Shown here in pieces: positions 7,509 to 16,435 of a stretch of DNA of 64,000 bases. The stretch's first letter is position 1. The number at the start of each line of letters is the position of its first letter. The notes under the pieces are model-generated. The model was not told the DNA's origin. It did not search any database and was given only the letters and a program-made list of their open reading frames with translations. Location of the stretch: the NCBI GenBank assembly GCA_035534855.1, contig DATLRD010000014.1, forward strand, positions 62,001 through 126,000. Reading direction: 5' to 3'. A program made the position numbers and the translations under genes. The DNA is from DATARH01 sp035534855. GTDB lineage: Bacteria; Pseudomonadota; Alphaproteobacteria; ATCC43930; CGMCC-115725.

Positions 7509-7781
7509 ATGCCCGCGGCAAAGCGAACGTTCAGCCTTTCGGCCGAGCAGGCGCGATATATCGATACGCAGGTGGCGGCAGGGAGCTGCGCGTCGGCGAG
7601 CGAGGTGGTCCGCGCCGGTCTGCGCGCGCTGCAGGAGCGTGACGTCGTGGGCGAGCGCTGGCTGCGCGAAGCAGTTGCGCCGGTCTACGACGCGATGACC
7701 GCCGACCCCTCGCGAGCGGTTTCGGCCGACGACGTGCTCGCCGCGATCCGTAGCCGCCACCCGGGTCGGGGAAAGAGTTAA
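7509..7781 (+). CDS. ParD-family antitoxin (orphan)
   Basis: This 90-residue protein has an N-terminal ribbon-helix-helix segment (RTFSLSAEQARYIDTQVAAG then SASEVVRAGLRALQERD), diagnostic of ParD/CC2985-type antitoxins that both repress transcription and neutralise a ParE RNase-fold gyrase toxin. AAGGGGG precedes the ATG. The C-terminal part normally wraps the toxin. No parE follows: two bases after the stop the next gene ends on the opposite strand, so the toxin is missing or elsewhere. It may be a surviving antitoxin that guards against invading ParE modules, or simply a relic. Confidence 0.8.
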   Translation: MPAAKRTFSLSAEQARYIDTQVAAGSCASASEVVRAGLRALQERDVVGERWLREAVAPVYDAMTADPSRAVSADDVLAAIRSRHPGRGKS

Positions 7782-7782
7782 G

Positions 7783-8157
7783 CTAATTGGTAACCAGCTT
7801 CCTTATGAAGCCTTCTATATCAAGTTTTTGCGTCTGGACGGATCGAAATAAATCTGAAATCCCCGCTACGTCAGGAAATTCAAATACAGAACTGCCGTCT
7901 TGGTCGCGTATGTCTAGTGTATATTTAAAACTTTTGCCACCAAAGGCAGCGAATTCTGATACGTATTCTGTTATACGTAATACACGGCCTTCGTGAACCG
8001 CCTGGAACGACTTTGTACCCAGATGATCCAACCTTCCCAACCCGAAGGCTTTTTTTTGAATCGGTGGATTACAGGGCTCCCATTTGAGGCGCTGCGTCCG
8101 CGTAAGCTCGTTGAGCTTCGTGACGGCCCCGACGAGATCGTCTTGAGTCACAGCCAT
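7783..8157 (-). CDS. Hypothetical protein, low-GC cassette gene 2
   Basis: A 124-residue soluble protein of unknown function. It reads like a small alpha/beta domain, with alternating strands RVLRITEYVSEF, KYTLDIRDQDG and SVFEFPDVAGISDLFRSVQ, and a helical C-terminus. Its start overlaps the stop of the upstream membrane gene by one base (TAATG), so the two are translationally coupled. GC content is clearly below the window average, with AT-ending codons. I faintly recall similar proteins with a DxxGxxLxEFPDVSGLxDLF segment among mobile-island hypotheticals, but cannot name a function. Confidence 0.7.
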   Translation of the reverse strand: MAVTQDDLVGAVTKLNELTRTQRLKWEPCNPPIQKKAFGLGRLDHLGTKSFQAVHEGRVLRITEYVSEFAAFGGKSFKYTLDIRDQDGSSVFEFPDVAGISDLFRSVQTQKLDIEGFIRKLVTN

Positions 8158-8576
8158 TAGCCGGTAATCCTTCTCTCTTCCAGCATATTGGCGATGTGTT
8201 GACGGACCTGCTGGAGGCTAGCATACACCTCTTGGGCGTTGGCAGCGGACCGATCGCGCCGGAATTTGCGGGCTGCGTGAACATGCGACCGGAGAAAGCG
8301 GCTGCGAACGTACCCCAAGCGACGCCGAAGCGCCCGGATATCGGCCTCGCAAATCCCGGCTACTTCGAAAAAGCGCGCACCATTGACCTCGTAGTAAGCG
8401 AGGAATTGGTTCATCTCCCCTGACCTTTGCCGCAATCGATCGAACAGCGGTTCCAACGTGAGATTTACAACTATCCCGGATTTTATTCTAAGAATAAGAA
8501 TAGTGTTTACCAAAGTGAGGGCAAGTGAGACCAGCGACGCCCAGGCGGAAAAGTTGGCGAGCGTCGTGCCTTGCAT
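8157..8576 (-). CDS. Membrane-anchored hypothetical protein, low-GC cassette gene 1
   Basis: A 139-residue protein with one N-terminal transmembrane helix (WASLVSLALTLVNTILILRI, residues about 12-31) followed by a basic, helical cytoplasmic part rich in Arg. It starts at the ATG at 8576, 11 bases after the stop of mutL, with no obvious independent promoter. It is coupled to the following gene at 8157. Composition is well below the neighbouring mutL in GC, suggesting transfer. Small membrane-plus-soluble pairs like this occur among toxin-antitoxin and anti-phage cassettes, but nothing in the sequence proves that role. Confidence 0.65.
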   Translation of the reverse strand: MQGTTLANFSAWASLVSLALTLVNTILILRIKSGIVVNLTLEPLFDRLRQRSGEMNQFLAYYEVNGARFFEVAGICEADIRALRRRLGYVRSRFLRSHVHAARKFRRDRSAANAQEVYASLQQVRQHIANMLEERRITG

Positions 8577-8587
8577 CAAGTGGTGAC

Positions 8588-10342
8588 TCACCGCCGGCCG
8601 AACAGGCGCTCGATGTCCGCGAGCGCGAGCACGACATAGGTCGGGCGGCCGTGGTTGCATTGGCCGCTGTTGGGCGTCGCCTCCATCTGGCGCAGCAGCG
8701 CGTCCATCTCGGCCGGCGACAGGCGGCGGCCGGCGCGGATGCTGGAATGGCAGGCGAGCGTGCCGCACACGCTCTCGATGCGCTCCTTCAAGGCCAGCGC
8801 CGCATCCCATTCGGCGAGTTCGTCGGCGAGGTCGCGGACCAGCGATTTGACGTCGAGGTCCGGCACCAGCGCCGGCACCTCGCGCACGATCACCGCGCCG
8901 GGGCCGAAAGCTTCGAGGACCAGCCCGAATTCGGCCAGCTCGTCGGCGCGCGCCGCGACCCGCGCCGCCAACCCCGGGTCGAGCTCGACGATCTCGGGCA
9001 ACAGCAGGGTCTGGCGCGCGACCCCGTGCCGGGCGAGGCCTTCCTTCATCCGCTCGTAGACCAGTCGCTCGTGCGCGGCGTGCTGGTCGACCAGCACGAT
9101 GCCGTTTGCGGTCTCGGCGACGATGTAGGTGCCGTGCAGCTGGGTGCGCGCGGTGCCGAGCGGCTGGTCGGCCTCGGGCGCCGGCGTCGGCTCGGGGGCT
9201 GGCCCCGGCCGCAGGAAATCATTGCCGGTTTCGGCGAGGCCGCGCGGCACGGATGGCGGCGGAAACGCGAAGCGCGGGGCGGCGGTGCCGGCCGGCTGAA
9301 ACGCGGCGAGCGCGGCGGCGGCGGCGGTGGTCGAGCTGCGCTGGCCGGCGGTTTCGAGCGCGCGGCGCAGCGCGCCAACCACCAGCCCGCGCACCCGCCC
9401 GGCGTCGCGGAAGCGGATTTCGGCCTTGGCCGGATGAACATTGACATCGATCTCGGCGGGCGGCGCGTCGAGAAACAGCGCGACGACCGGGTGGCGGTCG
9501 CGCGCCAGCACATCCTGATAGGCCGCCCGCACCGTGCCGATCAGCAGCCGGTCGCGCACCGGGCGGCCGTTGACGACCAGATACTGATCGCGCGGCAGGC
9601 CGCGGTTGAGCGTCGGCAGGCCGATCAGGCCGGTCAGGCGATACCCGTCGCGCAGCGCCTCGATCGGCACCGAATTCTCGCCGAAATCGCGGCCGAGCAG
9701 CGCCGCCAGCCGGGCCGGCCGCCCCGCCTCGCCAGTCAATTCGGCCGGCAGGCGCAGGATCACCCGGCCGTCGTCGCCGGTCACGGTAAAGGCGATTTCG
9801 GGATAGGCCATGGCCAGCCGCTTGACCGCATCGACCGCGTGGTCGCGCTCGCTGCGCGGCGTCTTAAGGAATTTTAGGCGCGCCGGAGTCGCGAAAAACA
9901 GGTCGCGCACCTCGACCTTGGTGCCCGGCGGGTGCGCCGCCGGCACCGGGTCGTGCTTGACGCCGCCCTCGACGCGGATCTGCCACGCGCTGTCGGCGCC
10001 GGGGGGGCGCGAGACGATGCTGAGCCGGCTGACCGCCCCGATCGACGGCAGCGCCTCGCCGCGAAATCCGAGCGAGGCGATATCGCTGAGGTCGTCGTCG
10101 GGCAGCTTCGACGTGCAATGGCGTTCGACGGCGAGCAGCAATTCGTCGCGGTGCATCCCCATGCCGTTGTCGCTGACCGCGATCAGGCTCTGTCCGCCGT
10201 CGTGCAGCACGATGTCGATGTGGCTGGCGCCCGCGTCGATCGCGTTTTCGACCAGCTCCTTGACCGCCGCCGCCGGGCGCTCGACGACCTCGCCGGCGGC
10301 GATGCGGTTGATCATGACGGGCGGCAGCTGACGGATCGCCAT
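8588..10342 (-). CDS. mutL: DNA mismatch repair protein MutL (endonuclease type)
   Basis: This 584-residue GHKL ATPase couples MutS mismatch recognition to strand incision. ATPase motifs are visible: NAIDAGA at 33-39, DNGMG at 58-62 and GFRGEAL at 92-98; YLVVNGRPV and NVHPAKAE complete the N-terminal half. A proline/alanine-rich linker spans about 330-395. The C-terminal domain carries the metal-binding endonuclease motif DQHA(X)2E(X)4E (DQHAAHERLVYE, 419-430), plus ACHSSIRAG and the zinc motif CNHGRP near the end. This MutL therefore nicks DNA itself, consistent with lineages lacking MutH. The ATG at 10342 gives the usual MAIRQLP N-terminus. Confidence 0.97.
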   Translation of the reverse strand: MAIRQLPPVMINRIAAGEVVERPAAAVKELVENAIDAGASHIDIVLHDGGQSLIAVSDNGMGMHRDELLLAVERHCTSKLPDDDLSDIASLGFRGEALPSIGAVSRLSIVSRPPGADSAWQIRVEGGVKHDPVPAAHPPGTKVEVRDLFFATPARLKFLKTPRSERDHAVDAVKRLAMAYPEIAFTVTGDDGRVILRLPAELTGEAGRPARLAALLGRDFGENSVPIEALRDGYRLTGLIGLPTLNRGLPRDQYLVVNGRPVRDRLLIGTVRAAYQDVLARDRHPVVALFLDAPPAEIDVNVHPAKAEIRFRDAGRVRGLVVGALRRALETAGQRSSTTAAAAALAAFQPAGTAAPRFAFPPPSVPRGLAETGNDFLRPGPAPEPTPAPEADQPLGTARTQLHGTYIVAETANGIVLVDQHAAHERLVYERMKEGLARHGVARQTLLLPEIVELDPGLAARVAARADELAEFGLVLEAFGPGAVIVREVPALVPDLDVKSLVRDLADELAEWDAALALKERIESVCGTLACHSSIRAGRRLSPAEMDALLRQMEATPNSGQCNHGRPTYVVLALADIERLFGRR

Positions 10343-10461
10343 CGCGCGAGCTTACGCCCGGTGCGCGCGGGCGGCGACAGCGCCGTCGGGGTTCAGGCGC
10401 CGGGCGGGGCGGGCCGCGGGCAGTGTCGGGTCCGGCTGGTGGGGGGTGGCGAATCCGATGG

Positions 10462-11721
10462 CTACAGCGGCTCGCCGCGGGCGAGGCGCGGGCGGTCGCC
10501 GAGCACGCCCATCGCGTGGCGCATCAACACGCGCTTCAGCGGCGGCACGCGGTTGATTGCGGCGAGGCCCAGGTCGCGGGCCAGCCGGACCGGCGGGATC
10601 GTGTTGGAGAACAGCCGGTTGAGCCCGTCGGTCACGGCCGCGAGCAGCACCGCGTCGGGGCGGCGCCAGCGCTGGTAGCGTTCGAGCACCAGCGCGTCGC
10701 CGATGTCGAGCCCGAGGCGGCGGGCATCGACCAGCAATTCAGCGAGCGCGGCGACATCGCGGATGCCGATATTGAGCCCCTGGCCGGCGATCGGGTGGAT
10801 CACATGCGCCGCCTCGCCGATTAGCGCGAGGCGCGGCGCGACGTAGCGCTCGGCCTGCATCAGGGACAGCGGATAGGCGAAGCGCGGGCCGACCGGCTCG
10901 ACTTGCCCGAGGAAATCGCCGAACCGGGCGCGCAGTTCGGCGGCAAACTCGGCGTCGGGCAATGCCATCAGATGCGGCACCAGGCCCGCCGCCTCGGTCC
11001 ACACGATGGAGGAGCGCCCGCGGCGCGGCAGCGCCGCATCTTTTGATGGTTCATCGGTCATCGGCAGGATCGCGAACGGGCCGGCGGGCAGGAAATGCTC
11101 GATCGCGATGCCGGCGTGCGGGCGCTCGTGGGCAACCGTGGTGACGATACCGATCTGGCCGTAGCGCCACTCGACGGTGCGGATGCCGGCGGCGCGGCGC
11201 AGCGGCGAGTCCTTGCCGTCGGCCGCAGCGACGACGCGGCAGGCGAGGCTGGCGCCGTCGGCGAGCGTCGCGACAGCGCCGGTTTCGGTCGCGTGCAGCG
11301 CCGCGACCGTGCGTGGGTGCAGCAGGGTAAGAGTCGGCAGCGCTGCGGCGCGGGCGAGCAGCGCGCGGCGCAGCACCCGGTTCTCGACGATGTAGCCGAG
11401 CGGCGCGGGGTCCGCGGTGCCGGGCGCGAGGTCGCGGTGGTCGTAATGCAGGAACAGCGGCGACTCGTCGTCGGCGACGCGGATTTCGCGGATCGGCTCG
11501 GCCTCGGCCGCGACGTCGGCCCATACGCCGATGCCGTCGAGCACCAGCTTTGAGCCGTAGGCGATCGCCGAGGCGCGGCCGTCGTAGGTCTCGGTGGTGG
11601 TGGCCGCGAGGTCCTGGCGGTCGACCAGAATCACCGGCAGCCCGGCGCCGGCGCAGGCAATGCCGAGCGCCAGCCCGTTGAGCCCGCCGCCGGCGACCAG
11701 GAGTTCGGCATCGTCCACCAT
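10462..11721 (-). CDS. UbiH/UbiF/COQ6-family FAD monooxygenase
   Basis: This 419-residue flavoprotein hydroxylates the ubiquinone ring precursor in coenzyme Q synthesis. The FAD Rossmann motif is LLVAGGGLNGLALG near residue 7, followed by DRQDL, then YDGRASAIAYGS, typical of the UbiH/COQ6 group. The second FAD motif reads LIGEAAHVIHPIAGQGLNIGIRD near 300, with Glu in place of the usual Asp (GDAAH to GEAAH). Which ring position (C5, C6 or C1) is hydroxylated cannot be assigned. The gene follows mutL's start by 119 bases on the same strand and is divergent from the aminotransferase. Confidence 0.92.
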   Translation of the reverse strand: MVDDAELLVAGGGLNGLALGIACAGAGLPVILVDRQDLAATTTETYDGRASAIAYGSKLVLDGIGVWADVAAEAEPIREIRVADDESPLFLHYDHRDLAPGTADPAPLGYIVENRVLRRALLARAAALPTLTLLHPRTVAALHATETGAVATLADGASLACRVVAAADGKDSPLRRAAGIRTVEWRYGQIGIVTTVAHERPHAGIAIEHFLPAGPFAILPMTDEPSKDAALPRRGRSSIVWTEAAGLVPHLMALPDAEFAAELRARFGDFLGQVEPVGPRFAYPLSLMQAERYVAPRLALIGEAAHVIHPIAGQGLNIGIRDVAALAELLVDARRLGLDIGDALVLERYQRWRRPDAVLLAAVTDGLNRLFSNTIPPVRLARDLGLAAINRVPPLKRVLMRHAMGVLGDRPRLARGEPL

Positions 11722-11834
11722 GCCCCGAAGATGGCGAGCGGGCGGCGGCGAGTCCAGGAGTGCGGCAGGGGCGGCGGGCTTTCTACTGCGGGGCCGATCG
11801 CCTACGATCGTGCACCGCCAGGGGGGACAAGCCG

Positions 11835-13040
11835 GTGCCGCTCAATCTGCAGCTCGACACGCTCAGCGACTATCCGTTCGAGGCGCTGCGCAGCTTGCTC
11901 AGCCCGGTTACGCCGCGCACCAACGAGGCGCCGATCGCGATGTCGGTCGGCGAGCCGCAGCACCAGCCGCCGGCGCTGCTGACCGAGACGCTGGCCGCGC
12001 ATGCGCACGAGTGGAACAAATACCCGCCGATGGCCGGCACGCCGGAATTGCGCCAGGCGATCGCCGATTGGCTGACCCGGCGCTACAGGCTCAGCCCCGG
12101 CGCGCTGGACCCCGACCGGCACATCACGACGCTCGCCGGCACCAAGGAGGGGCTCTACCTCTTCGCCTCGATCGTCGTGCCGCGCGACAAGGCCGGGCAG
12201 CCTCCGGTCGTGCTGTGCCCCAACCCGTATTACCTCGTCTATAACGGCGCCGCGACGATGGCCGGCGGCGAGCCGGTGTTTCTCGACGCGACGCGCGACA
12301 ACGCGTTTCTGCTGAACCTCGACGACATCCCCAAGGCGGTTCTGGAGCGCACGGCGCTGTTCTATCTGTGCTCGCCGGCCAACCCGCAGGGCACGATCGC
12401 CGGCCTCGACTACCTGAAGAAGGCGATCCGGCTCGCGCGCGAATACGATTTCGTACTCGCCGCCGACGAGTGCTATGCCGAGCTTTACGGCACGATCCCG
12501 CCGCCCGGCGCGCTCGAAGCCTGCCAGGCGCTGGGCCCGGGGGCAAATGGCCTGTTCGACAACGTCGTCGTGTTTCATTCGCTGTCGAAACGGTCGAGCG
12601 CGGCCGGCTTGCGCAGCGGCTTTGTCGCCGGCGACCCGCGCTATGTCGGCCAGTTCAAACGCCTGCGCGATTTCGGCGGGTGCCAGGCGCCGCTGCCGGT
12701 CCAGGCAGCGGCGACCGCGCTGTGGCGCGACGAAGCGCACGTGGTCGAGAACCGGGCGCTCTACCATCGCAAGTTCGATCTTGCTGAGGCCGCGCTCGGC
12801 GGACGTTACGGGTTCTACCGCCCGGACGGCGGGTTCTTTCTGTGGCTCGATGTCGGCGACGGCGAAGCGGCGGCGTTGCGGCTGTGGCGCGAGGCGGCGA
12901 TTCGCGTGTTGCCCGGCGGCTATACCGCGCGCGTCGGGCAAAGCGGCATCAACCCCGGCCGCCAGTACATTCGCCTTGCGGTGGTCCACGACGCGGCGAC
13001 GCTCGAAGACGCGTTTGCCCGCATCCGGCGGGTACTGTAG
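11835..13040 (+). CDS. Class I/II aminotransferase (DapC-like succinyldiaminopimelate transaminase)
   Basis: This 401-residue PLP enzyme is of fold type I. The Schiff-base lysine is Lys252 in the segment VVFHSLSKRSSAAGLRSGF, which resembles DapC succinyldiaminopimelate aminotransferases of the lysine/peptidoglycan pathway. Other conserved elements are KYPPMAGTPELRQAI, the PNPYYLVY loop, SPANPQGT and DECYAELY. The GTG at 11835 was chosen because GGGGGGA lies nine bases upstream and the protein then begins PLNLQLDTLSDYPFE. Other aminotransferases in this clade are possible. It is divergent from the ubiH-like gene with a short shared promoter region. Confidence 0.85.
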   Translation: MPLNLQLDTLSDYPFEALRSLLSPVTPRTNEAPIAMSVGEPQHQPPALLTETLAAHAHEWNKYPPMAGTPELRQAIADWLTRRYRLSPGALDPDRHITTLAGTKEGLYLFASIVVPRDKAGQPPVVLCPNPYYLVYNGAATMAGGEPVFLDATRDNAFLLNLDDIPKAVLERTALFYLCSPANPQGTIAGLDYLKKAIRLAREYDFVLAADECYAELYGTIPPPGALEACQALGPGANGLFDNVVVFHSLSKRSSAAGLRSGFVAGDPRYVGQFKRLRDFGGCQAPLPVQAAATALWRDEAHVVENRALYHRKFDLAEAALGGRYGFYRPDGGFFLWLDVGDGEAAALRLWREAAIRVLPGGYTARVGQSGINPGRQYIRLAVVHDAATLEDAFARIRRVL

Positions 13041-13058
13041 CGGCTGGTCCCGCGCGTG

Positions 13059-13146
13059 GTCATTGCGCGGCACCGTACGGCGCCGCGGCAATCCCGGCGA
13101 CCGGGAAAGCGGCCGATCGAGATTGCTTCGCTGCGCTTGCAATGAC
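13059..13146. repeat. REP-like inverted repeat (GTCATTGC...GCAATGAC)
   Basis: GTCATTGC at 13059-13066 and GCAATGAC at 13139-13146 bracket about 72 bases with further internal complementarity, including GATTGCTTCGCTGCGCTTGC. The element resembles the dispersed palindromes with GATTGCTTCGCTGCGCT cores seen in many alphaproteobacterial genomes. It lies between the aminotransferase and ftsK. Confidence 0.65.
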
Positions 13147-13221
13147 GCATGCTAGTATAGCACCGGCTAGTATAGAGCCGGCCGCGTCTTTCGGGGGAGG
13201 GGTGCGGCCGGGGGATCGGGG

Positions 13222-15696
13222 ATGATCAGGACGGCACAATCCTGGGGCCGCGGGGTCGGTGGCCGCGTGCGCAGCTGGACCGAGGTGGTCGCCGGCGCGC
13301 GCAAGCGCCTGTTCGAAGGGGCCGGCGCGACGCTGGTGCTGGTGAGCCTCTTACTGGTGCTGGCGCTGTTGACGTATAGCCCGCGCGACCCCTCGTTCGA
13401 CACCGCGACCGACGGTCGGGCAACCAATTTCCTCGGCCATGACGGCGCCTATGTCGCCGACGTGCTGGTTCAGAGCCTCGGTCTGGCCGCCTATTTGATC
13501 CCCGTCGTGCTGCTTGGCTGGGCCTTCCGGCTGCTGTTGCAGCGCCCGCCGCGCCGATTCGGCCGGCGGCTCGTGCTGCTCGCGCCGGCGCTGATCCTCG
13601 GGGCGCTGGCCTGCTCGATCCTGCACGTGACCAGCCTGCCGCTGCCGGCCGGCGCCGGGGGAGCGATCGGCGGGGCGCTGTTTCACACGCTGGGCTGGGC
13701 CGGGTACGCCAGCGCCGAATTGCCGGTGGCGATGGTCGCGGCGGCGCTGGTCGCGGCGCTGCTGCTGTCGGTGATGGGGCTGTCGCCGGGCGACTGGCGC
13801 GAACTCGGCAACGGCGCCGGGCGCGGTGCGGTGCGGCTTGCCGCCGTGTCTGGTCGCGGGACGATGGCTGCCGCCGCGCTTGGCGCCCGCTGGTGGCGGC
13901 AGCGCCAGGAGATGCGCCGCGAACCGCCGCCGGTGGCGCCGTCGCGGCCGCAGCCCGGGCGACCGGCGGCGGCGAATTCGTACCGCTCGGTGGTCACCCA
14001 GCTGCCCGAACGGCGCGAGCCGCGGCTTGACCGCGCCCCGCTCGCAAGCGCGGCGCCGTCACCCGACGCGGCGGCCGCAGCGACGCCCGTGAGCAATCTC
14101 GTGCGCCTGGTGATCCCGCGGGCGCGGTCTGCAGCGCCGGCGAGCAAGCGCGCCGAACTGGAACGCCAACCCGGGCTGGGGCTGGTTCCCGACGACGAGC
14201 CGCTGCTGCCCGAGCTCGACCTCTTGGCCAAGCCGCCGGCGGGCAAGACCGAGACGATCGACGAGGAGGCGCTGGCCAAGAACGCCCGCCTCCTGGAGGC
14301 GGTGCTCGAAGATTTTGGGGTGCGCGGTCAGATCGTGCAGGTGCGCCCGGGCCCGGTCGTCACGCTCTACGAGCTCGAACCGGCGCCGGGCATCAAGGCG
14401 TCGCGGGTGATCGGGCTGGCCGACGATATCGCCCGCTCGATGAGTGCGATCTCGGTGCGCGTCGCGGTGGTGCCGGGGCGCACGGTGATCGGCATCGAAT
14501 TGCCGAATGCCAAGGCGGAAACCGTCTTTTTGCGCGATCTCCTGGATTCGCCGGTCTACGAGCAGCACCAGGGGAAACTGGCGCTGGCGCTCGGCAAGGA
14601 TATCGGCGGCGAGCCGGTGATCGCCGATCTGGCGCGGATGCCGCATTTGCTGATCGCCGGCACCACCGGCTCGGGCAAATCGGTCGGGATCAACACGATG
14701 ATCCTGTCGATCCTGTACCGGATGCCGCCCGGCCTGTGCAAATTCATCATGGTCGACCCGAAGATGCTGGAACTGTCGGTGTATGACGGCATCCCGCACC
14801 TGCTCGCCCCGGTCGTCACCGATCCGCGCAAGGCGATCCTCGCGCTCAAATGGACCGTGCGCGAGATGGAATCGCGCTATCACAAGATGTCCAAGCTCGG
14901 CGTGCGCAATATCGAAGGCTTCAACCAGCGCCTGCGCGAAGCCGCCGCCAAGGGCGAAAACCTGGTCCGCAGGGTGCAGACCGGGTTCGACGCGGAAAGC
15001 GGCGAGCCGATCTTCGAGGAGCAGCCGTTCGACACGGTGGAACTGCCATTCATCGTCGTGGTCGTCGACGAGATGGCCGATCTGATGCTGGTCGCCGGCA
15101 AGGAGATCGAGGCGGCGATCCAGCGCCTGGCGCAGATGGCGCGCGCCGCCGGCATCCATATCATCATGGCAACGCAGCGCCCGTCAGTCGACGTGATCAC
15201 CGGCACGATCAAGGCCAATTTCCCGACCCGGGTCAGCTTTCAGGTGACCAGCAAGATCGACAGCCGCACGATCCTCGGCGAGGGCGGCGCTGAGCAATTG
15301 CTCGGCCGCGGCGACATGCTCTACATGGCGGGCGGCGGCCGGGTGACGCGGGTGCATGGGCCGTTCGTCTCCGACGAAGAGGTCGAGCGCGTCGTGTCGT
15401 ACCTCAAGCGGCGCGGCAACCCCGACTACATCGACGAGATCACCGAGGACGACGGCGGCACGCTCGACCCGGCCGCCAGCGGTGGCGACGACGAGGGCGG
15501 CGGCGAAAACGGGCTCTACGACCAGGCGGTGGCGCTGGTCTGCCGCGAACGCAAGGCCTCGACCAGCTTTGTCCAGCGCCACCTGCAGATCGGCTACAAC
15601 CGGGCGGCGCGAATCATCGAGCGCATGGAGCACGAGGGCGTGGTCAGCGCCGCCAACCACGTCGGCAAGCGCGAGGTGCTGGCCCCGCCGCGATAA
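13222..15696 (+). CDS. ftsK: DNA translocase FtsK
   Basis: This 824-residue septal DNA pump resolves chromosome dimers at cell division. The N-terminus has four transmembrane helices within residues about 35-190, followed by a shortened proline/alanine-rich linker to about 330. The motor domain holds the FtsK alpha region (ENARLLEAVLEDFGV-like start), Walker A GTTGSGKS at 480-487, Walker B IVVVVDEMADLM near 615, and QRPSVDVITGTIKANFPTR. The C-terminal gamma domain (ALVCRERKASTSFVQRHLQIGYNRAARIIERME) reads the KOPS polarity sequences. Length is normal for alphaproteobacteria. lolA follows by 76 bases, a common order in this class. Confidence 0.97.
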   Translation: MIRTAQSWGRGVGGRVRSWTEVVAGARKRLFEGAGATLVLVSLLLVLALLTYSPRDPSFDTATDGRATNFLGHDGAYVADVLVQSLGLAAYLIPVVLLGWAFRLLLQRPPRRFGRRLVLLAPALILGALACSILHVTSLPLPAGAGGAIGGALFHTLGWAGYASAELPVAMVAAALVAALLLSVMGLSPGDWRELGNGAGRGAVRLAAVSGRGTMAAAALGARWWRQRQEMRREPPPVAPSRPQPGRPAAANSYRSVVTQLPERREPRLDRAPLASAAPSPDAAAAATPVSNLVRLVIPRARSAAPASKRAELERQPGLGLVPDDEPLLPELDLLAKPPAGKTETIDEEALAKNARLLEAVLEDFGVRGQIVQVRPGPVVTLYELEPAPGIKASRVIGLADDIARSMSAISVRVAVVPGRTVIGIELPNAKAETVFLRDLLDSPVYEQHQGKLALALGKDIGGEPVIADLARMPHLLIAGTTGSGKSVGINTMILSILYRMPPGLCKFIMVDPKMLELSVYDGIPHLLAPVVTDPRKAILALKWTVREMESRYHKMSKLGVRNIEGFNQRLREAAAKGENLVRRVQTGFDAESGEPIFEEQPFDTVELPFIVVVVDEMADLMLVAGKEIEAAIQRLAQMARAAGIHIIMATQRPSVDVITGTIKANFPTRVSFQVTSKIDSRTILGEGGAEQLLGRGDMLYMAGGGRVTRVHGPFVSDEEVERVVSYLKRRGNPDYIDEITEDDGGTLDPAASGGDDEGGGENGLYDQAVALVCRERKASTSFVQRHLQIGYNRAARIIERMEHEGVVSAANHVGKREVLAPPR

Positions 15697-15772
15697 TGAC
15701 GTAATTTCGCGCGATTAGATGGGTAACGGGCGGGTTTTTCCGCAAAATCGGCGCCGGGCACAGACGAGTTTG

Positions 15773-16426
15773 ATGATGAAGCCATTCCTGCAAACCTGCC
15801 GCGCGTTGGCCGCAATGCTGACGCTCGTTGTGCTGTCGGCCACCCCGGCCCTGGCCGCCCCCCCGCAAGCCGAGCTGGCCCCGCAAGACACCCTCATGCT
15901 GCAACGAGTCGCCGCCTATCTCAACAACATCCACACGATGACCGCGCGGTTTTCGCAAGTCACGGGCACCGGTGCCCGCAGCAGCGGCGAAATGTACATC
16001 GAGCGGCCGGGCCGAATGCGATTTGACTACGATCCGCCGAGCGCAATTACGCTGATTGCCGATACTTTCTATGTTTATTACTGGGACAAGCAATTACACC
16101 AGGTGCAAAAGGTGAGCCTGAAATCGACGCCGGCTTGGTTTTTCCTCCGCGACCCTATCAACTTTGGCGCCGACAGTATTGTCACGAGCTTTGCGAATGA
16201 CGGCAACACGGTACGGATCGGTGTTGTCGAGCGCGCCGACCCCGACAGCGGATCGCTTACCATGGTGTTTACCGAAAATCCGATTGCCCTGGCGCAATGG
16301 ACCGTCGTCGATCAGCAGCGCAACGTCACCACCGTGACCCTGTCCGACCTGCAATACGGTATGGCGCTCGATCCCAAGCTGTTCCAGTATCGCGATCCTC
16401 TGGCACGAACCCTGCGCGAGAACTGA
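15773..16426 (+). CDS. lolA: Outer-membrane lipoprotein carrier protein LolA
   Basis: This periplasmic chaperone of 217 residues ferries lipoproteins from the LolCDE complex to the outer membrane. Residues 1-28 form a signal peptide ending ATPALA. The mature region has the LolA pattern: LNNIHTMTARFSQV, then SGEMYIERPGRMRFDYDPPS, YYWDKQLHQVQK and the closing strands ending DPLARTLREN. The start is at the first of two adjacent ATG codons (15773 or 15776). GC content is lower than that of ftsK. It lies between ftsK and an amidotransferase gene, on one strand. Confidence 0.92.
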   Translation: MMKPFLQTCRALAAMLTLVVLSATPALAAPPQAELAPQDTLMLQRVAAYLNNIHTMTARFSQVTGTGARSSGEMYIERPGRMRFDYDPPSAITLIADTFYVYYWDKQLHQVQKVSLKSTPAWFFLRDPINFGADSIVTSFANDGNTVRIGVVERADPDSGSLTMVFTENPIALAQWTVVDQQRNVTTVTLSDLQYGMALDPKLFQYRDPLARTLREN

Positions 16427-16435
16427 AACCAGGCA

